Assembly (NCBI GenBank): GCA_963697355.1
Contig: CAVONV010000006.1
Location: 62,001-126,000, forward strand
DNA: 64,000 bases
Source: CAVONV01 sp963697355
Lineage (GTDB): Bacteria; Acidobacteriota; Vicinamibacteria; Marinacidobacterales; DATDRI01
Direction of reading: 5' to 3'
Part shown: positions 57,331-64,000 of the stretch, in pieces
How positions within the stretch are numbered: the first letter of the stretch is position 1
Layout: each line of letters opens with the position of its first letter
The notes under the pieces: model-generated
What the model was told of the DNA's origin: nothing
Seen by the model: only the letters and a program-made list of their open reading frames with translations
The model's database searches: none
Translations under genes and position numbers: made by a program

Positions 57331-57483
57331 TAGTACCTCCTGAACCGATGTCGATGAACATAGAGAACTTGCATGAGATGGGACTCTCAAATATTGGACG
57401 GAGCAACGATGCATAAAGTTGCAGAGAAAAATGAATTGATACACATCTATTAACCTAGACGCATCGGACGTCAAGGAATATTT

Positions 57484-57553
57484 CTACTTGAGTGCTCGAG
57501 TACTTGGGTCCTTGAGTACTTGAGTTCTTGAGTCTTGAGTTCTTGAGTTCTAA
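57484..57553 (+). repeat. CTTGAGTT-type 8-bp tandem array
   Basis: About nine degenerate 8-bp units (CTTGAGTG, CTCGAGTA, CTTGGGTC, CTTGAGTA, CTTGAGTT, CTTGAGT, CTTGAGTT, CTTGAGTT) fill the gap between the GGDEF-EAL stop (57,585) and the selenoprotein gene. It is the longest of the four arrays. Confidence 0.75.
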
Positions 57554-57584
57554 CTGGGCGCGCCATCCACGAAGCGCGCTCGTC

Positions 57585-59642
57585 TCAAGAAACCGCGGCC
57601 CAATCTCGCGGTGCACTGAGGAGTTTGACCGCGGCCTCGGGGGGTAAGGGCAGAGAGAAGAGCTCCCCTTGGGCATATTTGCAGTTGAGTTTTCTGAGTT
57701 GAGCCAGCTGCATCGCATCCTCCACGCCAACGGCGATGACGTCCATCCGGAGACTCTCAGCGAGGTTGAGCACCGTTCGGACCGTGATCTCACTTTCGGT
57801 GGACTTCATATCGCTCACGAAACGCCGGTCGATCTTCAAGCAGTCGATCTTGAGACGGTGCAGGTAACTCAGCGAAGAATAGCCCGTTCCGAACTCATCC
57901 ATGTGAACATGCAAGCCGAGTGACCCTAGTTCCGAGAGGATGGTGACGGCCTCTTCGACGTTTCCCATCACTACGCTTTCCGGTAACTCCACGGTCAGAT
58001 GTTCGGGGTCGAGACCACTGTCGCTCAATGCGTTCTCGATGTTCGCGAGAAGGTCTGGGGAGTAAAACTGCTTGTTCGATAGGTTGACCGCCACTACGAG
58101 TGAGGGGGCTGCATCTCCGCTGCGTTGCCAGTGCTTTATCTGGCTGCAGGTTTTTCGAAGACCGTCCCAGCCGATAGGCAGAATGAGATCCGTTTCCTCA
58201 GCCACCGGCAGGAAGTCGGGGGCTGAGAGCAAGCCGCGCCTCGGATGTTGCCAACGCAACAGCGCTTCGAATCCGATGACAGAGTTCGTGGAGACGGCGA
58301 TGATCGGCTGGTAATGAACTTTGAACTCCATTCGCTCGATCGCTTTGCGCATATCCGTCTCCAACTGGAGTCTGGCCAGTGCCTGAGCGTGCATCGTTTC
58401 ATCGAAGATGGCGAAGCTCGCACTGCCTTGGACTTTGGCGCGGTACATCGCGATGTCGGCATCACGAAGCACCTCCTCAGGAGATTCATAGCTGGATGAG
58501 CTTATGGCGATACCCATGCTTGCCGTAACGTAGATACGTCTTCCATCTATTTCATAAGGGGCTCGTAAGTCTTCTTTGATACGTTCTGCAACGCTGGTGA
58601 CATCTTCTTCGCTCTGTATCCTGTTCAAGAGGACGGTGAACTCATCCCCTCCCAGACGAGAGACGATGTCACCGGGTCGGACGCAATACTCGAGTCGGCG
58701 CGACACGGCTAGGAGCAGTCTGTCCCCGGTGGAGTGGCCGAGGCTATCGTTGATCAGTTTGAACCGATCCAGATCCAAGAAGAGAACGGCAAAGGTCTCC
58801 TTTCTTCGGAGGGCTCGATGCTGGAGTCGCCCAAGGAGATCCATGAACATAGAGCGGTTGGGAAGCCCCGTCAAAGCGTCGTGAAGTGCATTGTGGAGGA
58901 GCTGCTCCTCCGTTTCCTTGCGTTTCGTGATGTCGGATTGTGACCCGGCCATCCGCGAGGGCTTCCCGCCGTCGTCGCGAAACACCAGAGCTCGACAAAG
59001 CACCCAACGGTAGCTTCCGTCGCGGTGCAGTATCCGATGCTCGCACTCGAAGTGTTCGGTGTCTCCGTTGAGGTGCTTCTGAATCTCTTGCTGGACTCGC
59101 TCGAGGTCATCAGGGTGGATGAGTCGATACCACTCTTCTACTTTTCTGCCAATATCTTCCTCTTTCCAACCCAGCATCTCCTTCCAACGGATGGAGAAGT
59201 CTATGACGTTTCGCTCGATGTTCCAGTCCCAAAGGCCGTCCATGGCACCACGGGCGGCCAAGGCGTAGCGGTTTTCGCTCGTGCGACCTGTGATGTCGCG
59301 ACAGGTAGCGACAATGCCGCCGACCGCCGGGTTGTCGAGGAGGTTGCTTCCGACTGCTTCCAGGCCGCACCAGGAGCCTCGTCGGTGTCGGACGCGAAAC
59401 TCGACGACACCGGACGTCTGGGGAAACGATGCCATCAGGCGGAGACTGGTCCGCACTTTGGCGATGTCTTGTGGATGGATGAAATCGAAGACCTTGTTGC
59501 CGATGAGATCGTGGGCATCGTAGTCGAGCACACTCTTGACTGACGGACTCGCGTATTGAATTTGGCCGTTTGCATCCAAGACGGTGAAGATGTCCTGGGA
59601 GCATTCGACGAGCTCACGATATGGAGTTTTCCGGTCTTTCAC
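57585..59642 (-). CDS. PAS-PAS-GGDEF-EAL cyclic-di-GMP protein with altered EAL site
   Basis: A 685-residue cytoplasmic protein from GTG 59642. Two PAS domains (SQDIFTVLDANGQIQYASPS; MDGLWDWNIERNVIDFSIRW) precede a GGDEF domain with an intact catalytic signature RLGGDEFTVLL, after DALTGLPNRSMFMDLL. The EAL domain begins GFEALLRWQHPRRGLL and has NLSNKQF, ESVVM and CLKIDRRFV, but later sites are changed: the usual DDFGTG reads MDEFGTG and EGVE reads VGVE. Hence it probably makes cyclic-di-GMP, while its phosphodiesterase activity may be weak or lost. The PAS domains would sense redox, ligand or light. No ribosome site is obvious, so the start is uncertain. Confidence 0.8.
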   Translation of the reverse strand: MKDRKTPYRELVECSQDIFTVLDANGQIQYASPSVKSVLDYDAHDLIGNKVFDFIHPQDIAKVRTSLRLMASFPQTSGVVEFRVRHRRGSWCGLEAVGSNLLDNPAVGGIVATCRDITGRTSENRYALAARGAMDGLWDWNIERNVIDFSIRWKEMLGWKEEDIGRKVEEWYRLIHPDDLERVQQEIQKHLNGDTEHFECEHRILHRDGSYRWVLCRALVFRDDGGKPSRMAGSQSDITKRKETEEQLLHNALHDALTGLPNRSMFMDLLGRLQHRALRRKETFAVLFLDLDRFKLINDSLGHSTGDRLLLAVSRRLEYCVRPGDIVSRLGGDEFTVLLNRIQSEEDVTSVAERIKEDLRAPYEIDGRRIYVTASMGIAISSSSYESPEEVLRDADIAMYRAKVQGSASFAIFDETMHAQALARLQLETDMRKAIERMEFKVHYQPIIAVSTNSVIGFEALLRWQHPRRGLLSAPDFLPVAEETDLILPIGWDGLRKTCSQIKHWQRSGDAAPSLVVAVNLSNKQFYSPDLLANIENALSDSGLDPEHLTVELPESVVMGNVEEAVTILSELGSLGLHVHMDEFGTGYSSLSYLHRLKIDCLKIDRRFVSDMKSTESEITVRTVLNLAESLRMDVIAVGVEDAMQLAQLRKLNCKYAQGELFSLPLPPEAAVKLLSAPRDWAAVS

Positions 59643-60082
59643 CTAGCCGTTTCCAATCTTGTTTGGACGTAACCCATGGCCTTGAGTCCATGGCAGTTAT
59701 CGTCGCAATTTGCTTACAGGTCGACAGAAGAAGTGTAGTGAGCAAAAGGTGTACCAAACTTTGGCGCCGCGCCACGTGAGGATAAATATCGAACTGCCTG
59801 CGAGATACAGTGAAATTGCTGGGAGAGTCGCATCGAGTCATTGTGGGTGTTTTCCTGCGCTCCTGTGGCGAAAAAACATTAGTGTGGGCTTACCTCGACA
59901 CCTCGGTCAGTAGTCGTTGGGGTCAAGATGTCAGGTTGACCAGTAATGGGGAGAACTGAGCTATATTGAAGAAGTAGGATATGACCATGATGTGCTTCGC
60001 TATCTTGTCTTCTTTCCGACAAACTGAAGTTCCGCCGTCTTTTTTTCCCCTCCTCCTTCCTCCTGCGGTGTAGCTCAATCTC
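59643..60082. other. Divergent regulatory region
   Basis: 440 bases between the GGDEF-EAL gene and the methyltransferase gene. A TTGACC at 59,935 and TATATT about 20 bases on could form a poor promoter for the plus-strand genes. No riboswitch or RNA gene is recognised. Confidence 0.35.
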
Positions 60083-60709
60083 ATGTCTTTCTACCGTGAA
60101 TATGTTCTACCGCGCCTTGTGGAAAGGACTCTTTCCAATCGACAGGCGGAGAGGTTGCGTCAAAGCTGCCTCAGCGGATTGAGTGGAACGGTCCTGGAGA
60201 TCGGCTTCGGCTCTGGACTGAATTTGCCGTTCTACCCGGAGGCAGTAGAGCGCCTTCTGGCATGTGATCCGTCCAAAGGTGCGCGGGATATGGCAAAAAT
60301 TCGGCTCGACAGCACGCGCATTCCTGTGGAGTTCGTTGGTGTCCAGGGTGAAGAACTCCCGCTCGAAGACGAATCCGTTGATAACGTCGTGACGACCTGG
60401 ACTCTGTGCACGATCCCCGACGTGATGCAGGCCATGAAAGAGGTACGACGGGTGTTGAGGGTCGGTGGTCGCTTTCATTTCATGGAACATGGTCGTGCCC
60501 GTGACGAGTCCCTCGCGAGGTGGCAGGATTGGCTGACTCCCATTCAGAAGCTGGTGGGAGGTGGTTGTCACCTCAATCGGCGGATTGACGACATCATCTT
60601 GTCCAGTGGTTTTGACATGAGGCTGTTCGAGAACTTCTTCATCAAGGGACCGCCGATTGGATCCTTCATGTATCGCGGCGTGGCAGAAAGGAACGGGGTT
60701 GGCCAATGA
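60083..60709 (+). CDS. Class I SAM-dependent methyltransferase
   Basis: A 208-residue enzyme. The SAM site reads TVLEIGFGSGLNLPFYPEAV (motif I, residues about 35-54), LLACDPSKGA (motif II), then LPLEDESVDNVVTTWTLCTI and VRRVLRVGGRFHFMEHGRA (motifs IV-VI). The family is that of UbiE/COQ5-like small methyltransferases, often used in quinone, lipid or thiol/selenol methylation. Its end overlaps the next gene by ATGA, so the two are translated together. Substrate is unknown. In a genome using selenium, selenide or selenol methylation would be imaginable, but this is only context. Confidence 0.75.
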   Translation: MSFYREYVLPRLVERTLSNRQAERLRQSCLSGLSGTVLEIGFGSGLNLPFYPEAVERLLACDPSKGARDMAKIRLDSTRIPVEFVGVQGEELPLEDESVDNVVTTWTLCTIPDVMQAMKEVRRVLRVGGRFHFMEHGRARDESLARWQDWLTPIQKLVGGGCHLNRRIDDIILSSGFDMRLFENFFIKGPPIGSFMYRGVAERNGVGQ

Positions 60710-61206
60710 AGCTCCGGGCACTGGCACTTCTGCTCGTTGGAACCACCGTCGTGGCGCAGGAATCTGCGCTCATCTCGTTCAAGATCAAAGACCAGTTCGA
60801 CAGGGTCCATACCGATGTAGAGTACCGGGGAAACGTCTTGGTCATCATAGGGGGCGACAAGGGTGGCGCCGAATTCAGTGACCAATGGAAAAGGGCCATT
60901 GGGGAATCTCTCTCGGATGAGTTGGCTTTCGACGAGGTCAAATTCCTGCGATACGCTGACATGCGAGGTGTTCCCTTTTTTTTGAAAGGGATGATCAAGG
61001 GGAAGTTTCCACGAGAAAAGGAATTTTGGATTCTGTTGGACTGGAAAGGCCATATTGCCAAGGCGTATGAGTTCCAATCCGACGCAACCAATGTCGTGAT
61101 TTTCGACCGTGACGGTCAGCTGAGACACCAGGCCTATGGTAGGGCGCCCGACGAAGGCAACGTGTCCGCGATCGCGGACGTTATAAGTGGCTTGATGGCA
61201 TACTAG
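60706..61206 (+). CDS. Exported thioredoxin-fold protein without a CxxC motif
   Basis: A 166-residue protein; ATG 60706 overlaps the methyltransferase stop. The signal peptide (KLRALALLLVGTTVVAQ) is followed by a YtfJ/TlpA-like fold: FKIKDQFDRVHTDVEYRGNV, then LVIIGGDKGGAEFSDQWKRA, and AYEFQSDATNVVIFDRDGQL near the end. At the place of the redox motif it has DKGGAEF, so it cannot do thiol chemistry. It may bind or regulate rather than catalyse. It is coupled to the methyltransferase and precedes the GrdB-like selenoprotein by about 107 bases. Confidence 0.65.
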   Translation: MKLRALALLLVGTTVVAQESALISFKIKDQFDRVHTDVEYRGNVLVIIGGDKGGAEFSDQWKRAIGESLSDELAFDEVKFLRYADMRGVPFFLKGMIKGKFPREKEFWILLDWKGHIAKAYEFQSDATNVVIFDRDGQLRHQAYGRAPDEGNVSAIADVISGLMAY

Positions 61207-61313
61207 CTTTCGGCACCCCGGAGCGGGTGTCGCCTTTCTCTAACGAAGTCACATGCTCTAAAATAGCCCGTTTGCATTGTAGTGATGTCTCGTGACGGAG
61301 GATGAAATAGAAC

Positions 61314-62072
61314 GTGGGTAAGCTGAGCGAATTCTCTCTTTCGATACGGTTGTTTCTCAAGACTTACAAATGGCGTCGGATCGACCCTGTTCCTTGGTCT
61401 CCGCTCAAAAAGCCTTTGTCGGATTGTCGGGTAGCGCTCGTTTCTAGCGCAGGGCTCGTCATGACCGATCAAGAGCGATTCGACGAGTCGATGCGCGGTG
61501 GGGATCCGAGCTTCCGCGAGATTCGAGGTGACGTCGAACTCACCACCCTCATAGACACTCACCGAAGTGAATCGTTCGACCATAGCGGGATGGAGAGAGA
61601 CCGGAACGTTGCCTTTCCATTGGACCGCCTAAGGGAGCTCGTTGAGCGTGGAAGGATTGGCTCCGTCAACCAGCGCCACCTGTCACTCATGGGCTCCATC
61701 ACGGCACCAGGACGGTTCATCAAGCAACATGCGCCGGAGGCTGCCCAACGTTTCATAGACGACGGCGTTGATGTGGCCTTACTGGTTCCGGTCTGACCGA
61801 TGTGCAATCAGACCGTGAGTCTGATGGCGGCGGAGTTGGAGAGAAGGGGCGTCACCACAGTTATCATTAATCTTTTGAGAGTGGTGGCAGAGAAAGTGCG
61901 CCCCCCACGAGCGTTGTTTGTGCCCTTTCCTCATGGCTATCCTCTTGATACCCCGGGGGACCCGGAGCGCCAGCATGCCGTTATCGACGCGGCGCTTCGA
62001 TTGGTGGAAGACACTACACTCGAGCCACCGGCTCTGGTGGACTATCCGCCTTCGCCGAAGGCTCCCGTGTAG
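61314..62072 (+). CDS. GrdB/PrdB-like selenoprotein with UPMC motif
   Basis: A 252-residue protein if TGA at 61,794-61,796 is selenocysteine. Start: GTG 61314 (KLSEFSLSIRLFLKTYKWRR), as in family members I recall; GGAGG lies 12 bases upstream. Conserved blocks are SDCRVALVSSAGLVMTDQER, MRGGDPSFREI, IGSVNQRHLSLMGSITAPGR and FIDDGVDVALLVPV, then U161-P-M-C164-NQTVSLMAAELERRGV. This belongs to the glycine/sarcosine/betaine/proline-reductase selenoprotein B superfamily, in a short form widespread in aerobes. The frame is continuous across the TGA, and a 7-bp hairpin follows. Function of this branch is not established; a UxxC redox site is likely. The last residues (PPSPKAPV) come from a dispersed repeat that overlaps the 3' end. 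Confidence 0.8.
61794..61825 (+). promoter_or_regulatory. Bacterial SECIS hairpin after UGA 161
   Basis: UGA is followed by 10 bases (CCGAUGUGCA), then AUCAGAC, loop CGUGA, GUCUGAU: a perfect 7-bp stem. The loop starts 18 bases after UGA and has G then U at positions 2-3. Spacing and loop match the other candidate at 56.3 kb. Confidence 0.8.
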
Positions 62073-62217
62073 GCTACGGCGAGACAGCTCCGCCTTCGTC
62101 CTGGCGGACTTCCACCTTCGCCGCTGGCTTCAGTGTAGGCTTCGGCGAGACGGCGAGAGAGGCCCGCTTTCGTCTTCGTGGACTTCGGCGTGGCAAGGTC
62201 GGCTTGGCGGAGAGAGT
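62045..62217. repeat. Dispersed CCGCCTTCG / GGCTACGGCGA repeat block
   Basis: Degenerate direct and inverted copies of CCGCCTTCG, GTAGGCTACGGCGAGAC, GTAGGCTTCGGCGAGAC and GGCGGACTT recur over 170 bases. The block overlaps the last nine codons of the GrdB-like gene and ends at the stop of the HAD gene. The same wording appears at 12.9 kb. Confidence 0.65.
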
Positions 62218-62688
62218 CTAGGACCGGAGCGTCGCGATCAAGCGTTTTGGGTGGGTTAGTAGGTCCAAGGCGTCGAGAATGGAAGAAACCGCGATATCGG
62301 CGGAGGTTAGGGTCTCGACGGCGGCGCCTTCGGTTTGTATGACGGCGATACTGAGAACCGACCCTTCGAGCATCAGACGATCGTTTCTCCCGTTGCCGAT
62401 GGAAACCGCCCCAGCGGCTCCTACCTTGTTGACGTAGTCCAGTTTTGCCTGCGCTTGGTCCCCGGGGCCTAGAACACTGAGCTCACAGGGAAGATCAGCG
62501 ACCTCGTCCGCTGCTTTGCCGAAGGTGTCGTCAGTCAATATGTGGATGCGAAGACTTTCGGAGAGCTCGTGCAGGCGATCGGCGACTCCGATAATGAGCT
62601 CGCCGTCGCGCGCCAAAGTGCCGTTATAGTCCAGTATCAGATCGGTGAGGTTGGTCTCGCGAAAACCAGGTATCGTAATTTTCAACAT
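62218..62688 (-). CDS. HAD-superfamily phosphatase, soluble P-type-ATPase-like
   Basis: A 156-residue HAD protein. The nucleophile motif is LILDYNGTLARDG (D-x-N-x-T, characteristic of the soluble P-type-ATPase-like group COG4087), then the Ser/Thr motif in RIHILTDDTFG, and the acidic motif in GNGRNDRLMLEG (GNGRND). It would hydrolyse a phosphoester or act on a metal-bound substrate. It starts at ATG 62688 and is divergent from the ZIP transporter gene; a metal link is possible but unproven. Its 3' end touches a repeat block. Confidence 0.75.
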   Translation of the reverse strand: MLKITIPGFRETNLTDLILDYNGTLARDGELIIGVADRLHELSESLRIHILTDDTFGKAADEVADLPCELSVLGPGDQAQAKLDYVNKVGAAGAVSIGNGRNDRLMLEGSVLSIAVIQTEGAAVETLTSADIAVSSILDALDLLTHPKRLIATLRS

Positions 62689-62798
62689 GGGACAAATATA
62701 GTTTACGTTAGGTCGCCACGCCGTTCAATACCGCCCCGACGGCAGTCGTTCGGTTTCCAACTGGACCCGGTTCGCAACATAGGGAACAATATCGGGTC

Positions 62799-63599
62799 GT
62801 GAATGACAACGTCCTCGTCGCTTTCGCCCTGACGGCCTTCGCCGGGCTGTCGACCGGTATCGGCAGCGCCATCGCCTTGTTCGCCAAGCGGACCAATCGA
62901 GCCTTTCTTGCTGCTTCCCTGGGTTTCTCTGCCGGGGTGATGATTTACGTGTCGTTCGTCGAGCTGTTCCCAATCGCTAACGATTTTCTCGTTCGGAGCC
63001 ACGGGCCATCGACCGGCGCGTGGATTGCGGTCGCCGCGTTTTTCGGGGGGATGGTTCTTTCTGCACTCATCGATTTTTTCGTTCCTTCCTACGAGAATCC
63101 GCACGAAGCGGGTTTGGTCGAAGAAATGGGGGGACATACGGATCTGAAACACTTGGAACGGGTCGGCGTGCTGACCGCTCTGGCCATTGGCATCCACAAC
63201 TTCCCCGAAGGTCTTGCCACGTTCTTTGCTGCCCTTCCCAGTCTAGCCTCCGGCATTCCCGTCGCTGTGGCTATTGCTCTCCATAACATCCCGGAGGGGA
63301 TTTCGGTATCGGTGCCCATGTACTATGCCACCGGGAGTCGAAAAAAAGCCTTTATCTACTCCTTTCTTTCGGGGGTGTCGGAGCCCGTAGGAGCGATCGT
63401 AGGTTACGTGATTCTCAGGCCGTTTATTTCGGACGCCTTGATGGGCATCGTTTTCGCAGCGGTGGCCGGGATTATGGTCTTCATCTCTCTCGACCAACTG
63501 ATTCCAAACGCCAAGAAATACGGGGAAGGGCACCCATCGGTCTATGGGCTCATTGCCGGAATGGGTATCATGGCGATCTCTCTGCTGGTACTGCAGTGA
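62799..63599 (+). CDS. zupT: ZIP-family zinc/metal transporter, ZupT-like
   Basis: A 266-residue membrane protein with about eight helices. The metal motifs of ZIP transporters are present: GIHNFPEGLATFFAAL in helix IV and ALHNIPEGISVSVPMYYA in helix V, with Asn/His/Glu ligands. The opening LTAFAGLSTGIGSAIALFA and SLGFSAGVMIYVSFVELFPI also match ZupT. It would import Zn and, less selectively, Fe or Mn. The start is GTG 62799; no strong ribosome site. The loop between helices III and IV (about 90-130) contains EEMGGHTDLKHLER with a His. Confidence 0.85.
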   Translation: MNDNVLVAFALTAFAGLSTGIGSAIALFAKRTNRAFLAASLGFSAGVMIYVSFVELFPIANDFLVRSHGPSTGAWIAVAAFFGGMVLSALIDFFVPSYENPHEAGLVEEMGGHTDLKHLERVGVLTALAIGIHNFPEGLATFFAALPSLASGIPVAVAIALHNIPEGISVSVPMYYATGSRKKAFIYSFLSGVSEPVGAIVGYVILRPFISDALMGIVFAAVAGIMVFISLDQLIPNAKKYGEGHPSVYGLIAGMGIMAISLLVLQ

Positions 63600-63609
63600 G
63601 GTCAGCTGC

Positions 63610-63865
63610 ATGAGCTTTCGTGGTTACTTACAGGCACACCAGTTGTGGTTGGACTCGAACGGAAAAGAGGGCACGCGGGTGTGTCTCGACGACGCCGAGC
63701 TACCAAAAAGCCACCTCGAGAAAGCAGTGCTCCAAGACGGTTTGTTGCGGAGAGTGAACTTTGAAGGTGCCCATCTCAGGGAAGCCAACCTGAAACGGTT
63801 GTCTCCTGAATGTGACTGGCACGCGGGTTGCAGAAGACGGGCTGGAAGTAGGTGGCTTCCGCCCA
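63610..63865 (+). CDS. Pentapeptide-repeat protein, probably frameshifted
   Basis: ATG 63610 (GAGG upstream) opens MSFRGYLQAHQLWLDSNG, then short pentapeptide-like runs: VCLDDAELPKSHLEKAVLQD and RVNFEGAHLREANL, each with the A-x-L/F spacing. The frame then becomes arginine-rich and unlike a repeat. Removing one A from AAA at about 63,793-63,795 keeps the repeat (NGCLLNVTGTRVAEDG) and runs straight into the response-regulator frame below. It might therefore be one protein, or two genes. Confidence 0.5.
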
Positions 63866-64000
63866 ATGTCGAGAATACGCATACTCATTGTAGACGACGA
63901 GGAGCTCGTACTGAGGGCTTGCACCCGTGTATTGAGCGAGATACCTGACACGGAGATCGTTCAGGAGATGAATGCAGACCATGCCGCAACGCTGTTGAAC
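63866..64000 (+). CDS. Response-regulator receiver domain, cut by the window end
   Basis: ATG 63866 opens MSRIRILIVDDEELVLRACT, with the two acidic residues that bind Mg, followed by RVLSEIPDTEIVQEMNADH. It is the first 45 residues of a CheY-like receiver; the phospho-Asp and any output domain lie beyond the window. It might instead be the tail of the pentapeptide protein upstream. Confidence 0.65.
   Translation, partial: MSRIRILIVDDEELVLRACTRVLSEIPDTEIVQEMNADHAATLLN

Overview
The window looks like one contig of a free-living, heterotrophic Gram-negative bacterium. The Acidobacteriota are my best guess. That is an inference from gene families: an Oar-type TonB receptor with a carboxypeptidase-like N-terminal domain, an exported Asp-box (VPS10/sortilin-like) propeller, S9/M14/DUF885/creatininase exported hydrolases, PEGA and nSTAND-WD40 Ser/Thr kinases, ECF sigma factors and an AddAB-type nuclease. 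No rRNA, tRNA, phage or CRISPR array is visible.

Layout. 0-2.7 kb: damaged RHH-PIN toxin-antitoxin pair with a perfect palindromic operator, then the end of a tungstate-type permease gene and its ATPase. 3-9 kb: benzoate-CoA-ligase-like enzyme, Asp-box propeller protein, HD phosphohydrolase. 9.2-15 kb: hexaheme cytochrome plus Tat flavoprotein, Tat alanine racemase, M14 peptidase. 14.9-17.7 kb: intact Phd-PIN pair followed by a GHKL ATPase. 18-27.5 kb: exported DUF885 protein, creatininase-family protein, HNH endonuclease, DUF2513 protein, S9 peptidase, DDAH. 28-36.5 kb: ECF sigma factor, 1,543-residue kinase and TonB receptor. 36.5-48 kb: SpoVR and DDAH relics, VWA/anti-sigma/sigma operon, addB-addA, PEGA protein. 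48-54.5 kb: a heavily frameshifted block (PEGA kinase, beta-lactamase relic, D15-type barrel, unknown exported protein). 54.5-64 kb: di-heme peroxidase, TlpA-like selenoprotein, PAS-GGDEF-EAL protein, methyltransferase, thioredoxin-fold protein, GrdB-like selenoprotein, HAD phosphatase, ZIP transporter, pentapeptide protein and a response regulator cut by the window end.

The strongest discovery is two selenoprotein genes. Each has an in-frame TGA at the first position of a CxxC-like motif (UGGC and UPMC). Each TGA is followed, after the same 10-nt spacer, by a perfect hairpin (6 and 7 bp) with a five-base loop of pattern nGUnA, as expected of a bacterial SECIS. One lies in a TPR-TlpA fusion, the other in a GrdB/PrdB-like protein.

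Second, about twenty frame breaks run through roughly a dozen genes. Nearly all are repaired by removing a single base, often from a short homonucleotide run. That one-sided bias points to insertion-type consensus errors more than to gene decay, although a few loci (SpoVR, DDAH 3' end, beta-lactamase, PD40, DUF222 fragment) are truly truncated.

Third, three families of short dispersed repeats mark gene ends: 8-bp CTTGAGTT-like arrays, GGGGACAGTCCCC-type palindromes and GCCTTCG...CGAAGGC repeats. Gene functions come from reading motifs and remembered family features. No database search was run.
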